The notes: generated from the letters alone by a model not told the origin. A DNA stretch of 64,000 bases from Paracoccus aminovorans (GCF_900005615.1 NZ_LN832559.1:464837-528836); one strand, 5' to 3'; positions 43,043-53,165 are shown, counted from the stretch's first letter. Numbers and translations are program-made.

Positions 43043-44410
43043 TCAGATCCGGTCGCCGATCAGGAATTCCGCCGCCCGGTCCAGCCGGATATGCGGCGGC
43101 CCGTCGCCCGGGCGCAGCGTGGCCGGCGCCGGGGCGAAGTCCATGATCGCATAATCGCCGTCCAGCCAGCGCGCAGCACCCTGGCTTGCCGGCACCAGCA
43201 GCTCGGCCGGATTCGCCGGCAGCTCGCCAGGATAGAAGGCCGCCTGCCGCCCGTCCATCAGCGTGCCGCGCACGGCGGGCAGGTCCTCGCCGTCCTGGCG
43301 GATCATCTCCTCGGTGGTGCAGCGCAGCGAGGCGATGGACATGGCCTCGGTCCGCGCACCCGAGAAATCGGCGCGGTCGCGGGCCTCGCGCAGCATGGCG
43401 GCGGTGATCGCGGTCAGGCGCGGGTGCTGGATATGGTGCAGGTGGTCGGCCTTGGTGGCGGCGAACAGGATGCGTTCCACCCGCCGCGTGCCCAGAAGCT
43501 GCGCCAGCCAGCCGGCGCGGCCGGGGCGGAAGGCGGTCAGGATGTCGGCCATGGCGCGGCGCATGTCCTCGACCGCCTGCGGCCCGGCGTGGATCGCGCC
43601 CAGCACGTCCATCAGCACCACCTGCCGGTCGATGCGGGCGAAATGCTCGCGGAAGAAGGGCCTGACCACCCGCGCCTTGTAGGCGCCGAAGCGGCGGGCG
43701 AATTCGCGGCCCAGGGCCGTGTCGCGCATCTGCTGCGGCAGCGGCGTGAAGGTCAGCGCCGGCGAGCCCTCCAGCTCTCCGGGCATCAGGAAGCGGCCGG
43801 GGGTGCAGTCCGACCAGCCGGCCTCGCGCGCCCGGTGCAGGTGGCTGGTATAGGCGGCGGCCAGCGCCTGTGCCGCGCCTTCCTCGAAGCGCGCGGGATC
43901 GGTCGAGGCCAGCGCGGCCAGGAACTCCAGCGCGCCGGGGCGGCCCTTCATGCGGTCCAGCACCTCCTGCGACCAGGCGTCGAAGTCGCGCTCCATCAGG
44001 CGCAGGTCCAGAAGCCACTCGCCCGGATAGTCCACGATGTCGAGATGCAGCACCTGCGTGCCGCGCCAGCCGGCGATCATGCCGCGCGGCTGCACGCGCA
44101 GGGACAGGCGCAGCTGGCTGACATGGCGCGTGCCCTCGGGCCAATGCGGGTCGGGGCCGGTCATGGCGGCCAGGTGGCGTTCGTAGTCGAAACGCGGCAC
44201 GGTGTCGTCGGGCTGCGGCTGCAGCCACGCCGCCTTCAGCGAGCCGTCCGCCGCCGCGCGCAGGGCCGGCATCCGGCCCCGGTCCAGCAGATTCGCCACC
44301 AGCGAAGTGATGAACACGGTCTTGCCGGCGCGCGAGAGCCCGGTCACCCCCAGCCGGATCACCGGGTCGGAAATCCCCAGGCCCTGCATCAGATCGTCGG
44401 CAATTCCCAT
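43043..44410 (-). CDS. ycjX: YcjX-family GTP/ATP-binding protein
   Basis: 455 residues. The P-loop is GVTGLSRAGKTVFITSLVAN (Lys30-Thr31), followed by LDIVDYPGEWLLDLRLM with the Asp of the Walker-B-like segment, and the long FTPLPQQMRDTALGREFARR region conserved in this family (DUF463). Members bind nucleotide and form stress-linked envelope factors together with YcjF. I placed the start at ATG 44410 with GGGGGA upstream, rather than the TTG at 44437. The downstream ycjF gene overlaps its promoter-free gap by 9 bases only, so they are cotranscribed. Confidence 0.91.
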   Translation of the reverse strand: MGIADDLMQGLGISDPVIRLGVTGLSRAGKTVFITSLVANLLDRGRMPALRAAADGSLKAAWLQPQPDDTVPRFDYERHLAAMTGPDPHWPEGTRHVSQLRLSLRVQPRGMIAGWRGTQVLHLDIVDYPGEWLLDLRLMERDFDAWSQEVLDRMKGRPGALEFLAALASTDPARFEEGAAQALAAAYTSHLHRAREAGWSDCTPGRFLMPGELEGSPALTFTPLPQQMRDTALGREFARRFGAYKARVVRPFFREHFARIDRQVVLMDVLGAIHAGPQAVEDMRRAMADILTAFRPGRAGWLAQLLGTRRVERILFAATKADHLHHIQHPRLTAITAAMLREARDRADFSGARTEAMSIASLRCTTEEMIRQDGEDLPAVRGTLMDGRQAAFYPGELPANPAELLVPASQGAARWLDGDYAIMDFAPAPATLRPGDGPPHIRLDRAAEFLIGDRI

Positions 44411-44483
44411 CCGGTCCCCCGCCTGTCGCCCGGCCAAGATATGCAGCCGGGCAGCGGATGTGTAGGGGCGGCAGGACCGGCCG

Positions 44484-46121
44484 TCAGCGATAGAGGTCCA
44501 GCGTCACGTCCAGGTCGTCGGGATCGACCGGATTGCCGTTCAGATCGGTCCAGGTGCTTTCGCCGCCGAAGGCGCCGTCATGGCGCAGGCCGATGTTCAT
44601 CCCGGTCGCGTTCTGCACGGTCACCGCTTCGGCGGCGTTTAGCCGGATCACGGTATCGCCGCCCGATTCCTGCACCGAGACGTTGCTGTAGTCGTCCGGC
44701 CCGTTCCGGGGCGAGTCGGGCATGATGTCCTCGGGGTTCAGATAGACATGCAGCCGATCCTCGCCCCGGGCGAAGTCGGTCACGACCGCGTGGTGCCCGC
44801 TGTCGGCAAAGCCGGTCAAGCTGTCCGCGCCCGCGCCGCCCGTCACCGTATCGGACAGATCGAAGCGGATGACGTCGTCGCCCTCGCCCCCGTCCAGCAC
44901 GTCGTTGCTGTTGCCGATGCGCAGGGAATAGCCGTCCTCGCCGCTGCCGATGCCACTGTCCGCCGGGCCATAGGCGCCGCGCAGCATGTCGTTGCCGGCG
45001 CCGCCCGCCAGCGTCGCTCCATCGACCACGTCGAAGGCAGAGCGGCCCACATCGACCGTCAGCGTGTCATTGCCCGCCCCCGCATCGACGCGTCCCGCGT
45101 CCCGCAGATAGACCCGCTCGTCCGAAGCATTGCCCTGCAGGCCATGGCCGCCCGTCAGGTAGAAGGTCAGGCCGGTATTGTCGTCGCCGTGGTCCAGCAG
45201 CACGTCCTCGCCGTCCAGATACAGCTCGCTGTCGGTCAGCCCGGCGATATCCAGCGTGTCCGCCGCACCGTCCGAGACATCGATGCCGGAGCCGCCCGAG
45301 ACCACCATGCCGCTGCCCGAGACCCGGATATGGTCCGCCCCCGACCCGCCATAGACAGCGCCATAGGCCCCGTCGTTGATGCCCGTCAGCGTCAGGCTGT
45401 CGTCGCCTTCGCCGCCGTCCAGCCTGTTGCCCGATCCCTCGAGCGAGATCGTGTCGCGGCCCGTGCCGCCCGCGACCTCGATGCGGCTGCCGCTGCCCGT
45501 GATCCGGTCGTCGCCCGCACCGCCCCATCCCGTGCTCCGGTCGCCGGCCAGCGACAGGCTGTCATTGCCGTCGCCGCCATCCGCGATCAGATTGTGGCCC
45601 GTGACCGAGATCACATCGTCCCCCGCACCGCCGCGCGCCACGCCGTGACCGTGCCGCAGGCCCGAATCGTCGAGGGCGCGATCCGAGTGCAGCGAAATCG
45701 TGTCGTCGCCCGCGCCTCCGTCCAGATCCATCGCCGGCCCGGTGGCGATGATGCTGTCATTGCCCGCGCCGCCGCGCAGGGCGGTGACGCCCAGGTCGGG
45801 CCCGCCGTCGGGATAGGGCTCGGCGCTGTGCCAGTCCCAGTCGGCCGAGCCGTCGCGGTGGATGTTCTCGCGCCAGCAGGCATTGCCATCGTGATAATCG
45901 ACCACCAGAGCCTCGCCGCCGTTGCGGGTCGCGGTCAGCGTGTCGTCGCCCGCGCCGCCGTCGGTCACGCCGTTTCCGTCGTCGATGACAAGGTCGTCAT
46001 CGCCCGGCGTGCCAGCCGGCGGCGGGGTGGCGTCGCCCCCATGCGCATCGTCGTCGTCGTCGAAAAGCTGCGCGAAAGCCGCAGCCCCCAGCGGCACCAG
46101 CAGCAAAAGCCAGTCGTTCAT
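44484..46121 (-). CDS. Calcium-binding RTX-repeat protein with N-terminal membrane segment
   Basis: 545 residues, very acidic. It starts MNDWLLLLVPLGAAAFAQLF and then goes straight into DDDDDAHGG. RTX nonapeptide repeats (GGxGxDxLx type, such as GGAGDDTL, GGAGNDSI, GGEGDDSL) fill about residues 55 to 440; each binds Ca. The C-terminus holds a short beta-rich end (TDFARGEDRLHVYLNP) with no lipase, protease or adhesin domain. The N-terminal hydrophobic stretch is unusual, as most RTX proteins are soluble and leave by type I secretion using C-terminal signals; no such secretion genes are near. Divergent from hrpB. Confidence 0.85.
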   Translation of the reverse strand: MNDWLLLLVPLGAAAFAQLFDDDDDAHGGDATPPPAGTPGDDDLVIDDGNGVTDGGAGDDTLTATRNGGEALVVDYHDGNACWRENIHRDGSADWDWHSAEPYPDGGPDLGVTALRGGAGNDSIIATGPAMDLDGGAGDDTISLHSDRALDDSGLRHGHGVARGGAGDDVISVTGHNLIADGGDGNDSLSLAGDRSTGWGGAGDDRITGSGSRIEVAGGTGRDTISLEGSGNRLDGGEGDDSLTLTGINDGAYGAVYGGSGADHIRVSGSGMVVSGGSGIDVSDGAADTLDIAGLTDSELYLDGEDVLLDHGDDNTGLTFYLTGGHGLQGNASDERVYLRDAGRVDAGAGNDTLTVDVGRSAFDVVDGATLAGGAGNDMLRGAYGPADSGIGSGEDGYSLRIGNSNDVLDGGEGDDVIRFDLSDTVTGGAGADSLTGFADSGHHAVVTDFARGEDRLHVYLNPEDIMPDSPRNGPDDYSNVSVQESGGDTVIRLNAAEAVTVQNATGMNIGLRHDGAFGGESTWTDLNGNPVDPDDLDVTLDLYR

Positions 46122-46228
46122 CGCAATCCCCTTTCGATCAATGCGATCACGCAATCGCGAGAGTCCGGCCGCTGTCAACGCCCTCGCGCCGGCCTTCCCC
46201 CGCCGTGGTGCTTTTGCCATAAGGAGCC

Positions 46229-48646
46229 ATGCAGCTCCCCATCGACGCCGTCCTGCCCGACCTGACCGCCGCGCTGTCGGCGCATGGCCGGGCCGTGCTG
46301 ATGGCGCCGCCGGGCGCCGGCAAGACCACGCGCGTGCCGCTGGCGCTGTTGCCGGTCGTGCCGGGCCTGATCCTGATGCTGGAACCGCGCCGCCTTGCCG
46401 CCCGTGCCGCCGCCGCCCGCATGGCCGAGACCCTGGGCGAGCCGCTGGGCCAAAGCGTCGGCTATCGCATCCGCGGCGAATCCGTCCCCGGCACCCGCAT
46501 CGAGGTGGTGACCGAGGGCATCCTGACCCGGATGCTGCAATCGGACCCCTCGCTCGACGGCATCGGCTGCGTGATCTTCGACGAATTCCACGAGCGCAGC
46601 CTGAACGCCGACCTCGGCCTCGCGCTGGCATGGGAGGCGCGGGCGGCGCTGCGCCCGGACCTGGCGCTGCTGGTCATGTCGGCCACGCTCGACGCCGAGC
46701 CGGTCGCGGCGCTGCTGGACGGCGCGCCGGTGATCCGCTCGAACGGCCGCGCCTTTCCGGTCGAGACGCGCTGGCTGGACCGTCCCCTGCCCGCCGGCGC
46801 GCGGCTGGTCCCCGAGGCCGCCCGGCTGATCGCCGAAGCCGAGGCGGCGACGCGGGCCCTGGGCGGTACCATCCTGGCCTTCCTGCCCGGCGAGGGCGAG
46901 ATCCGCCGCACCATGGCCGCGCTGGACCTGCCGGCCGAGGTGGTGGCGCTGTATGGCGCGATGGAGTTCAAGGCGCAACAGGCGGTGCTGCGCCCGGCGT
47001 CTGGGCGGCGGGTGGTGCTGGCGACGTCCATTGCCGAAACCTCGCTGACCATTCCCGACGTCAAGGTGGTGGTCGACGCCGGCCGGGCGCGGCGGGCGCG
47101 TTTCGACCCCGGCTCGGGCATGTCGCGGCTGGTGACGGAGCGGGTCAGCCGGGCCGAGGCCGAACAGCGCCGCGGCCGCGCCGGCCGGGTCGCGCCGGGG
47201 ATCTGCTACCGGATGTGGGCGCGGGCCGAAGAGGGTGCCTTGCCGGCCTTCGCCCCGCCCGAGATCGCGGTGGCTGACCTGTCGGGGCTGGCGCTGGAGC
47301 TGGCGATCTGGGGCTCGGACGGCAACGACCTTGCCTTCCTGACCCCCCCGCCCGAGGCCGCGCTGGCCGAGGCCCGCGTGCTGCTGCGCGACCTCGGTGC
47401 GCTGGACGCGGCCGGGCGGATCACCGATCACGGCCGCCGGCTGGCCGCGCTGCCACTGCATCCGCGGCTGGCGCATATGCTGGTCGTGGCCGGGCGCGAG
47501 GCCGCTGGGCTGGCCGCGCTGCTGGCCGACCGCGACCCGCTGAGCGGGGCGCCGGCCGACCTTGCGCCCCGGCTGACGGCGCTGCGCGACCTGCGCGCCT
47601 ATCGCGACCGCCATCCCTGGCCGGTGAACGACGCCGCCCTGCGCCGCATCCGCGACGAGGCGAAGCGTCTGCGCCACATGGCCGGAAGCGGGGCCGGCGA
47701 CAGCACCGACCTGTCGCCCGGCGCCATGGCGGCGCTGGCCTATCCCGACCGCATCGGCCAGCGCCGCCGGGACGACCAGCCGCGCTATGTGCTGTCGGGG
47801 GGCAAGGGCGCCGTGCTGCCCGAGGGCGACGCCATGGCCGCGCATCGCTTCATCGTCGCGACCGACCTCGACGGCGACACGCGCGAGGCCCGCATCCGCC
47901 TGGCCCTGCCGATCCATGAAGCCGAGATCCGCGCGCTTTACGCGGGCCGCATCGAGACCGTCGAGGCGGTGGAATGGTCGCGCCGCGACAGCCGCGTGAC
48001 CGCGCGCCGCCAGGAACGCCTGGGCGCGCTGGTGCTGTCGGACCGGGCGCTGGACAGCCCCGATCCGCAGGCGCTGGCGCGCGCGGCTTTCGAGGGGCTG
48101 CGCCAGCACGGCCTGACCTGGACGCCTGGCGCCGCGCGGCTGCGGGCGCGGATCGCACTGGTGCCGGACCTGGGGCCGGTCGATGACGCGAGCCTGCTGT
48201 CGGATCCCGACTGGCTTCTGCCCTGGCTGACCAAGGCGCGGACGCTCTCGGACCTGCGCGGGCTCGACCTGACCGAGGCGCTGAAATCCCGCATCGGCTG
48301 GGACGGCCAGCAGGCGCTGGACCGGGTGGCGCCCGCGCATTTCGTCACCCCGCTGGCCCGCAAGGTGCCCATCGACTACGACCACGAAACCCCCTCGATC
48401 GAGCTGAAGCTGCAGGAACTGTTCGGCGTCTCGCGCCATCCCACGGTCGGCGGGCGGGCGCTGCGCATCTCGATGCTGTCGCCGGGCGGCAAGCCCATCG
48501 CGGTGACGACCGACCTGCCGGGCTTCTGGACCGGCGGCTATGGCGATGTCAGGAAGGACATGCGCGGCCGCTATCCGCGCCACCCCTGGCCCGAAAACCC
48601 GTTGGAGGCCAACCCGACCCTGCGCGCCAAGCCGCGCGGGACCTGA
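46229..48646 (+). CDS. hrpB: ATP-dependent RNA helicase HrpB
   Basis: 805 residues, standard for HrpB. The helicase motifs are in order: APPGAGKTTRVPLALL (motif I, residues 26-34), LEPRRLAARAAAARMAE, IFDEFHERSLNADLGL (DExH), MSATLDAEPV (III), ATSIAETSLTIPDVKVVVD and AEQRRGRAGRVAPG (VI). The C-terminal HrpB-specific region includes WDGQQALDRVAPAHF. A DEAH-type RNA helicase of unclear physiological role in bacteria. AAGGAG precedes the ATG. A 32-base gap with a short GGGTATTCGG element on the minus strand follows. Confidence 0.95.
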   Translation: MQLPIDAVLPDLTAALSAHGRAVLMAPPGAGKTTRVPLALLPVVPGLILMLEPRRLAARAAAARMAETLGEPLGQSVGYRIRGESVPGTRIEVVTEGILTRMLQSDPSLDGIGCVIFDEFHERSLNADLGLALAWEARAALRPDLALLVMSATLDAEPVAALLDGAPVIRSNGRAFPVETRWLDRPLPAGARLVPEAARLIAEAEAATRALGGTILAFLPGEGEIRRTMAALDLPAEVVALYGAMEFKAQQAVLRPASGRRVVLATSIAETSLTIPDVKVVVDAGRARRARFDPGSGMSRLVTERVSRAEAEQRRGRAGRVAPGICYRMWARAEEGALPAFAPPEIAVADLSGLALELAIWGSDGNDLAFLTPPPEAALAEARVLLRDLGALDAAGRITDHGRRLAALPLHPRLAHMLVVAGREAAGLAALLADRDPLSGAPADLAPRLTALRDLRAYRDRHPWPVNDAALRRIRDEAKRLRHMAGSGAGDSTDLSPGAMAALAYPDRIGQRRRDDQPRYVLSGGKGAVLPEGDAMAAHRFIVATDLDGDTREARIRLALPIHEAEIRALYAGRIETVEAVEWSRRDSRVTARRQERLGALVLSDRALDSPDPQALARAAFEGLRQHGLTWTPGAARLRARIALVPDLGPVDDASLLSDPDWLLPWLTKARTLSDLRGLDLTEALKSRIGWDGQQALDRVAPAHFVTPLARKVPIDYDHETPSIELKLQELFGVSRHPTVGGRALRISMLSPGGKPIAVTTDLPGFWTGGYGDVRKDMRGRYPRHPWPENPLEANPTLRAKPRGT

Positions 48647-48647
48647 C

Positions 48648-48675
48648 CCTTTCTTCGTTGCCCGAATACCCGTGC
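48648..48675 (-). repeat. GGGTATTCGGGCAACGAAGAAAGG element
   Basis: Reading on the minus strand, ACGGGTATTCGGG runs into CAACGAAGAAAGG. It fills nearly the whole 32-base gap between the stops of hrpB and the HdeD-like gene, which are convergent. It looks like another member of the GGGTATTTG family with one base changed. Confidence 0.5.
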
Positions 48676-48678
48676 GGC

Positions 48679-49227
48679 CTAGGCCGTCTTCAGCCCCCTG
48701 AGCCGGAAGGCCAGCACGATCAGCACGATGCCGATCAGCACCGCCAGGGTCCCGATCATCCAGGCAAAGCCCAGCAGGCCCGCCGCCGGCAGCAGCACCA
48801 GCAGGATGCCCCAAAGCGCCAGCAGCAACCCGCTGAGGCCCAAGGCCCATTCGCCCTCGATCTCGCGCCGCAGGCGGATGGCCGCGATGATGCGAAAGAT
48901 GCCCGCGACGATGGCCCAGGCCGCCATCCACAGCACGAAGGCCACGGCCGTCGCCGCCGGCCAGAACAGCGCCATCAGGCCGATCAGCACCGACAGCAGC
49001 CCGTCGAGCGCCCAGGCCCACCACTGCTCGTCCTGAGCTTTGCGGCGAAAGCCGGTGACGATGGCCAGGATGCCGTCGAAGACCGCATAGACCCCGAAGG
49101 TGATCAGCAGCACCAGCAGCGTCAGCCCCGGCATGGCCAGCGCGATCAGGCCGAAGGCCACGGCGGCGATGCCGCGCAACAGCAGCACCCACCAGTTGTC
49201 GGACATGGTGCGAACAAGATTGTCCAT
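48679..49227 (-). CDS. HdeD-family membrane protein (DUF308)
   Basis: 182 residues with six membrane helices in pairs, beginning MDNLVRTMSDNWWVLLLRGI and having FGVYAVFDGILAIVTGF, and the duplicated WAIVAGIFRIIAAIRLR. This matches HdeD/DUF308 proteins, which are linked to acid stress in E. coli but are widespread with unknown roles. AAGGAG precedes the ATG at 49227. Convergent with hrpB. Confidence 0.85.
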   Translation of the reverse strand: MDNLVRTMSDNWWVLLLRGIAAVAFGLIALAMPGLTLLVLLITFGVYAVFDGILAIVTGFRRKAQDEQWWAWALDGLLSVLIGLMALFWPAATAVAFVLWMAAWAIVAGIFRIIAAIRLRREIEGEWALGLSGLLLALWGILLVLLPAAGLLGFAWMIGTLAVLIGIVLIVLAFRLRGLKTA

Positions 49228-49377
49228 GATTTCACTCCTTGGGACGGAAACGGATTTCGTCGCTGGAGCGGCACGCGGCCGCGGTGTCTTGCCACGGTCG
49301 AATGCTACCACGGGATGAACGGATCCGGCTGCCGCAGCGGCCGGATCCGGTGCCTTCGTGGCGAAAGGGCAACAGGT

Positions 49378-50271
49378 TCAGTTCAGTAGCGGCGGCAGGG
49401 TCAGCCCGCGCAGCACCTCGGCGGCGGGCATCGGCCGCTTGCCCTCGCGCTGCGCCTCCAGCACCTCGACAGCGCCCGTGCCGCAGGCCACGGTAAAGCC
49501 CGACAGCACCCTCCCCGGCGGGCCGGAGCCCGCGGCCAGGCGCGAGCGCAAGAGCTTCACCCGCTCGCCTTCGACCAGGCACCAGGCACCGGGAAAGGGC
49601 GAGAGCGCGCGGATCTGCCGGTCCACGACCTCGGCCGGCCGGGTCCAGTCGATGCGGGCCTCGGCCTTGTCGATCTTGTGGGCATAGGTCACGCCCGATT
49701 CCGGCTGCGGCACGGCGGGCAGCGGCAGACGGTCCAGCGTCGCGGCGATCAGTTCGGCGCCCATGGCGGCCAGCCGGTCGTGCAGGTCGGCGGTGGTGTC
49801 CTGCGCGCCGATGGCGGTGCGCGCCTCGGCCAGCACCGGGCCGGTATCGAGCCCAGCCTGCATCTGCATGATGGCGACGCCGGTTTCCGCATCGCCGGCC
49901 ATGATGGCGCGATGGATCGGTGCCGCGCCCCGCCAGCGCGGCAGCAGCGAGGCGTGGATGTTCAGGCACCCGAGCCGCGGCGCGTCCAGCACCACCTGCG
50001 GCAGGATCAGCCCATAGGCCACCACCACCGCGACATCGGCGCCAAGAGCCGCGAAATCGGCGCGATCCGTCGGGTCGCGCAGGGTTTCGGGGGTGCGGAC
50101 CGTCAGCCCCAGGTCCTCGGCCGCGCGATGCACGGGCGAGGGGCGGGGCTTCTGCCCGCGCCCCGCCGCACGGGGCGGCTGGGAATAGACCGCGACGACC
50201 TGGTGCCGCGCGGCGATGGCCCGCAGCGCCGGGACCGAGAAATCGGGTGTGCCCATGAAGATGACGCGCAT
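49378..50271 (-). CDS. fmt: Methionyl-tRNA formyltransferase
   Basis: 297 residues. It starts [19 protein letters not shown], has [20 protein letters not shown] with the catalytic Asn and His, and [18 protein letters not shown]. Fmt formylates initiator Met-tRNA, so translation begins with formylmethionine. Deformylase genes that undo this lie about 3-5 kb upstream on the same strand, with two hydrolase genes in between. The gene follows the hydrolase unit after 26 bp. Confidence 0.96.
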   Translation of the reverse strand: MRVIFMGTPDFSVPALRAIAARHQVVAVYSQPPRAAGRGQKPRPSPVHRAAEDLGLTVRTPETLRDPTDRADFAALGADVAVVVAYGLILPQVVLDAPRLGCLNIHASLLPRWRGAAPIHRAIMAGDAETGVAIMQMQAGLDTGPVLAEARTAIGAQDTTADLHDRLAAMGAELIAATLDRLPLPAVPQPESGVTYAHKIDKAEARIDWTRPAEVVDRQIRALSPFPGAWCLVEGERVKLLRSRLAAGSGPPGRVLSGFTVACGTGAVEVLEAQREGKRPMPAAEVLRGLTLPPLLN

Positions 50272-50297
50272 TGCTGGCCTCCGTTCCTGCCCTGCCG

Positions 50298-51173
50298 TCA
50301 TAGCCCGGCGGCGGGCAGGGCAAAACCCCGGACGAAGGCCAGCACGCGCGCGCGGGCCCAGGCGGTGGCTTCGGGGTCGAACTCCAGCGGCGACAGGCGC
50401 GAGCGCTCGCTCTGGTCGAAGCCGTGGTCGGCCTCGGGGTCGATGCGCAGGGTCAGGTCGGTGCCTCGCGCCAGCTGGTCGGCGGCCGTGGCGCGGCAGG
50501 CGTCGGGATCGGTGATGGAATCCTGCCCGGCCAGCAGCATCAGCACCCGGACCTGCGCGGGCCAGGGCCCGTCTGCCGTGCTGACGAGGCCGCAATAGGG
50601 ATAAAGCAGCACCACCGGACCCAGCTGCGCCGCCAGGCTGGCGGGCGGCGCCGGCCATTCGGTCAGGCCGGGCGGCGGCGCAGTCGCGGAAAGCGCGTGC
50701 AAAAGCTCCATCGCCGTCCAGCCGCCATGCGAGGCGCCGAGCACCGCCACCTGCGCGGCGTCGATGCCCGGCATGTCGCGCAGCGCGGCCAGCGCCACGG
50801 CCAGGTCTCCGGCTCGTTCGGACCCGGGCAGCACCTGCGCTGCGCAGACCGCGCGCCAGGCCTGGGCCTTGTCCAGCCCGCGCGGGGCATGGCTGTCGAG
50901 GATCAGCGCCGCCCGACCCATCGCCACGAATTGCCGCGCCCAGTAATCCATGTTGTCATGCACCCCGTCGCAGCCCGACAGCAGCACCGCGGCCGGATGC
51001 GGCCCGGGCGTGTCGGGGCGCAGCAACCGCCAATGCGGCTCCAGCCGGGCGCGGCGCTCGGAGGGCGTATCCGGCGCGGGCTGCCAGCCGGCGTAATTGC
51101 GGGCGGTGTTCAGCCCCAGCCCGGCCAGCATCAGCGCCAGGGCCGACAGCGTCAGGATCAGCGGTTTTCGCAT
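50298..51173 (-). CDS. Dienelactone hydrolase-like alpha/beta hydrolase
   Basis: 291 residues with an N-terminal membrane anchor or signal ([20 protein letters not shown]). The fold core shows [20 protein letters not shown], the nucleophile elbow [14 protein letters not shown] with Ser, [24 protein letters not shown] with Asp, and [10 protein letters not shown] with His. It probably acts outside the cytoplasmic membrane on an ester. The start at 51173 overlaps the end of the upstream hydrolase by 16 bases, so the two are in one operon ending with fmt. Confidence 0.85.
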   Translation of the reverse strand: MRKPLILTLSALALMLAGLGLNTARNYAGWQPAPDTPSERRARLEPHWRLLRPDTPGPHPAAVLLSGCDGVHDNMDYWARQFVAMGRAALILDSHAPRGLDKAQAWRAVCAAQVLPGSERAGDLAVALAALRDMPGIDAAQVAVLGASHGGWTAMELLHALSATAPPPGLTEWPAPPASLAAQLGPVVLLYPYCGLVSTADGPWPAQVRVLMLLAGQDSITDPDACRATAADQLARGTDLTLRIDPEADHGFDQSERSRLSPLEFDPEATAWARARVLAFVRGFALPAAGL

Positions 51174-52795
51174 CCCATTCGCCCGTTCGTGCCGCAGATC
51201 GCCTTCAGCCGGCGGGTGTCTTCGGCCGTCCAGTCCTGGGGTGCGGTGACCGAGACCCAGCCGTCGATATAGTCGTGCGCGTGGTAGATATGGCCGAAGC
51301 CGGGCGGGGCCGAGGTCGCCACCAGCATGTCCACCGCCAGTTGCAGCTGCGTGACGACCGGGGTGAAGCGCAGGCGCGGCGAGACGTCGGGCGCCGGCGG
51401 TTCGCGCATCCACTGCGGCGCGCGCCACAGCGAGGCGGCGTCGTAGAACACGATCGGGTCGCTGCCGTATTGCAGGAACAGGATGCGCAGCCGGCCCCAG
51501 GGCTTGCCCGAGCGGTCCGGCGCCGCGAACTGGCTGGCATAGCGGATGACCTCGCCCTCGTCGATCCGGGGCAGGATGAAGGGGCTGCCGGGTTGGCGCG
51601 CGGCATTGGCCTGGCGCCACAGCGTCGAGGGGAAGGGCGGGCCGACCCAGAAGGCGCCCGACACCGGCTCGTTCATCATCTGGAACGGGTTGAACGAATG
51701 CATCGAGGACCACGCCCCCAGCGAGATGCCGTGCAGATACAGGCGCGGCCGCCTGTCGGCCGGCAGGCTGCGCCAGTGGTCATAGACCAGCCGCATCAGC
51801 GCCTCGGTCTGGGCGAGGCCGGCATCGGTCTCGAAGATCAGCGCCAGAGGGCTTTGCAGATAGGAATACTGGATCGCCACCGTCGCCAGATCGCCGCCCT
51901 GCATGTATTCCAGCGCGTCGTAGCTGGCCGGGTCCATCCAGCCGGTGCCCGTGGGGCTGGCCAGGACCAGCACCTTGCGGTCGAAGGCGCCGACGCGCAG
52001 CATCTCGGACAGCGCGACGCGGGCGCGGGCCTGCGGGTCCTTGTCCTGCGCGAGCCCGACATAGATGCGCAGCGGCTGCTTCGCCGGGCGGCCGGTGAAG
52101 CGGGCAATGGCGTCGGCGTCGGGGCCGCCCAGCACGAAATCGCGGCCCGGCTTGCCCATCAGGTCCCAGGAGATGTCCGAGCCCGCCGAACCGGGCCGCC
52201 AGTCCTGCTCGGGCGGCGGGGCGCTGGGGTCGGTCAGGTGCTGGGCGGCGACATAAGAGCTGTCGGCCAGGCGCATCGCCCCGTTCACGACGCCGTCGCG
52301 GGTCAGGAAGACCACGATCAGCCCCGCCAGCAGCAGTCCCAGCACATTGGCGCTGCGCACCGGGATATAGCGCGCCAGCCGCAGCCGCAGCAGGTCGAAA
52401 AGCGCCTGCACCGCCTTGCCGATCAGGAACAGCAGCAGAAACACCGCGAGCCCGGTCGCCAGCATCTTGGTGGTGCTGGCGACCTCGACATCGGGCATGC
52501 CCATGCGCGCGCGGATGCTGTTCTGCCATTCGTCGGCCAGGAAGACGCAGCGCAAGAGCAGGGCCAGCACCGGCACGGCCAGCACCGCATGGGCCGCGCG
52601 CGCGGCCCGTCCCCTCAGCACCGGGATTTCCAGCGTGCGCCAGACCGCCAGCAGGAATTGCATCATCGCATAGCCCGCCGCCATCGAGGCGCCGGCCAGC
52701 ACCCCTTGCGTCAGCCAGTCGCGCGGGATCAGCGAAGGCGTCAGCGAGGCGGCGACGAGCAGCAGGCCGGCGAGCAGGGGAAGCGCGGAAAACAT
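51158..52795 (-). CDS. Membrane-bound alpha/beta-hydrolase family protein (Abhydrolase_9 type)
   Basis: 545 residues. The N-terminal 190 or so residues hold five membrane helices, starting MFSALPLLAGLLLVAASLTP; the second half is the catalytic part with VLASPTGTGWMDPASYDALE, LHGISLGAWSSMHSF with the presumed nucleophile Ser, and QYGSDPIVFYD. This is the two-part PF15420/PF10081 arrangement. Substrates are unknown. It has no close relation to fmt or def genes except by location. The upstream 370 bases contain a repeat element. Confidence 0.87.
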   Translation of the reverse strand: MFSALPLLAGLLLVAASLTPSLIPRDWLTQGVLAGASMAAGYAMMQFLLAVWRTLEIPVLRGRAARAAHAVLAVPVLALLLRCVFLADEWQNSIRARMGMPDVEVASTTKMLATGLAVFLLLFLIGKAVQALFDLLRLRLARYIPVRSANVLGLLLAGLIVVFLTRDGVVNGAMRLADSSYVAAQHLTDPSAPPPEQDWRPGSAGSDISWDLMGKPGRDFVLGGPDADAIARFTGRPAKQPLRIYVGLAQDKDPQARARVALSEMLRVGAFDRKVLVLASPTGTGWMDPASYDALEYMQGGDLATVAIQYSYLQSPLALIFETDAGLAQTEALMRLVYDHWRSLPADRRPRLYLHGISLGAWSSMHSFNPFQMMNEPVSGAFWVGPPFPSTLWRQANAARQPGSPFILPRIDEGEVIRYASQFAAPDRSGKPWGRLRILFLQYGSDPIVFYDAASLWRAPQWMREPPAPDVSPRLRFTPVVTQLQLAVDMLVATSAPPGFGHIYHAHDYIDGWVSVTAPQDWTAEDTRRLKAICGTNGRMGCENR

Positions 52796-53165
52796 CGGTG
52801 GCCTGCCGCCTTTCTGATCTGTCCCGTCGCAAGATGCCGGCGCGGGTTCATCGCCTTGTTCCCGCGGATGTTAGGGGCGGGTCCGGGGAAAGGAAAGGCT
52901 TCCGCGGCGGCTTGGGAAGGTCTCTGGCGCGCGGAGGTTTCGCGCGGGGGCCGGGCAGGCGTTCCCCCGGGATATTTCGAAAGCGAAGAAGGCCGGGGAG
53001 CGGGTCGCAACCCGGTCAAGCGGCCGGTAGCGGGACACTGTTCCCTTACGGTCGAACAGGGGTGAAACCGGCCCTCACGAACATCATCAGGCGCCGGGTC
53101 GAGGGAAAGGGCCATACTTGCCCATGCGGGGGTTCGACACAGCGTCGACCGGACGCCGTCGGCGG
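52796..53165. other. 370-bp gap with a GGGATATTT element
   Basis: No gene is supported here. A CCCCCGGGATATTT motif occurs at 52962-52977, followed by a tail with CGAAAGCGAAGAAGG, matching the elements at 4198 and 58847 but without the leading hairpins. On the minus strand the stretch holds the promoter of the downstream membrane hydrolase and the transcript end of the deformylase-like gene. Confidence 0.6.
52960..52991 (+). repeat. CCCCCGGGATATTT...GAAGAAG element
   Basis: CCCCCGGGATATTT at 52962-52977 followed by an A-rich tail with GCGAAGAAGG. The plus-strand orientation is opposite to both flanking genes, unlike the copies at 4198 and 58847, which follow plus-strand genes. Confidence 0.6.

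Noticed and set aside
38574..44725. Two very long plus-strand frames across nudix, arfB, pbpC and ycjX
   Set aside because: Composition is Arg/Gly/Pro-rich with no domains; the minus-strand genes account for this stretch fully.
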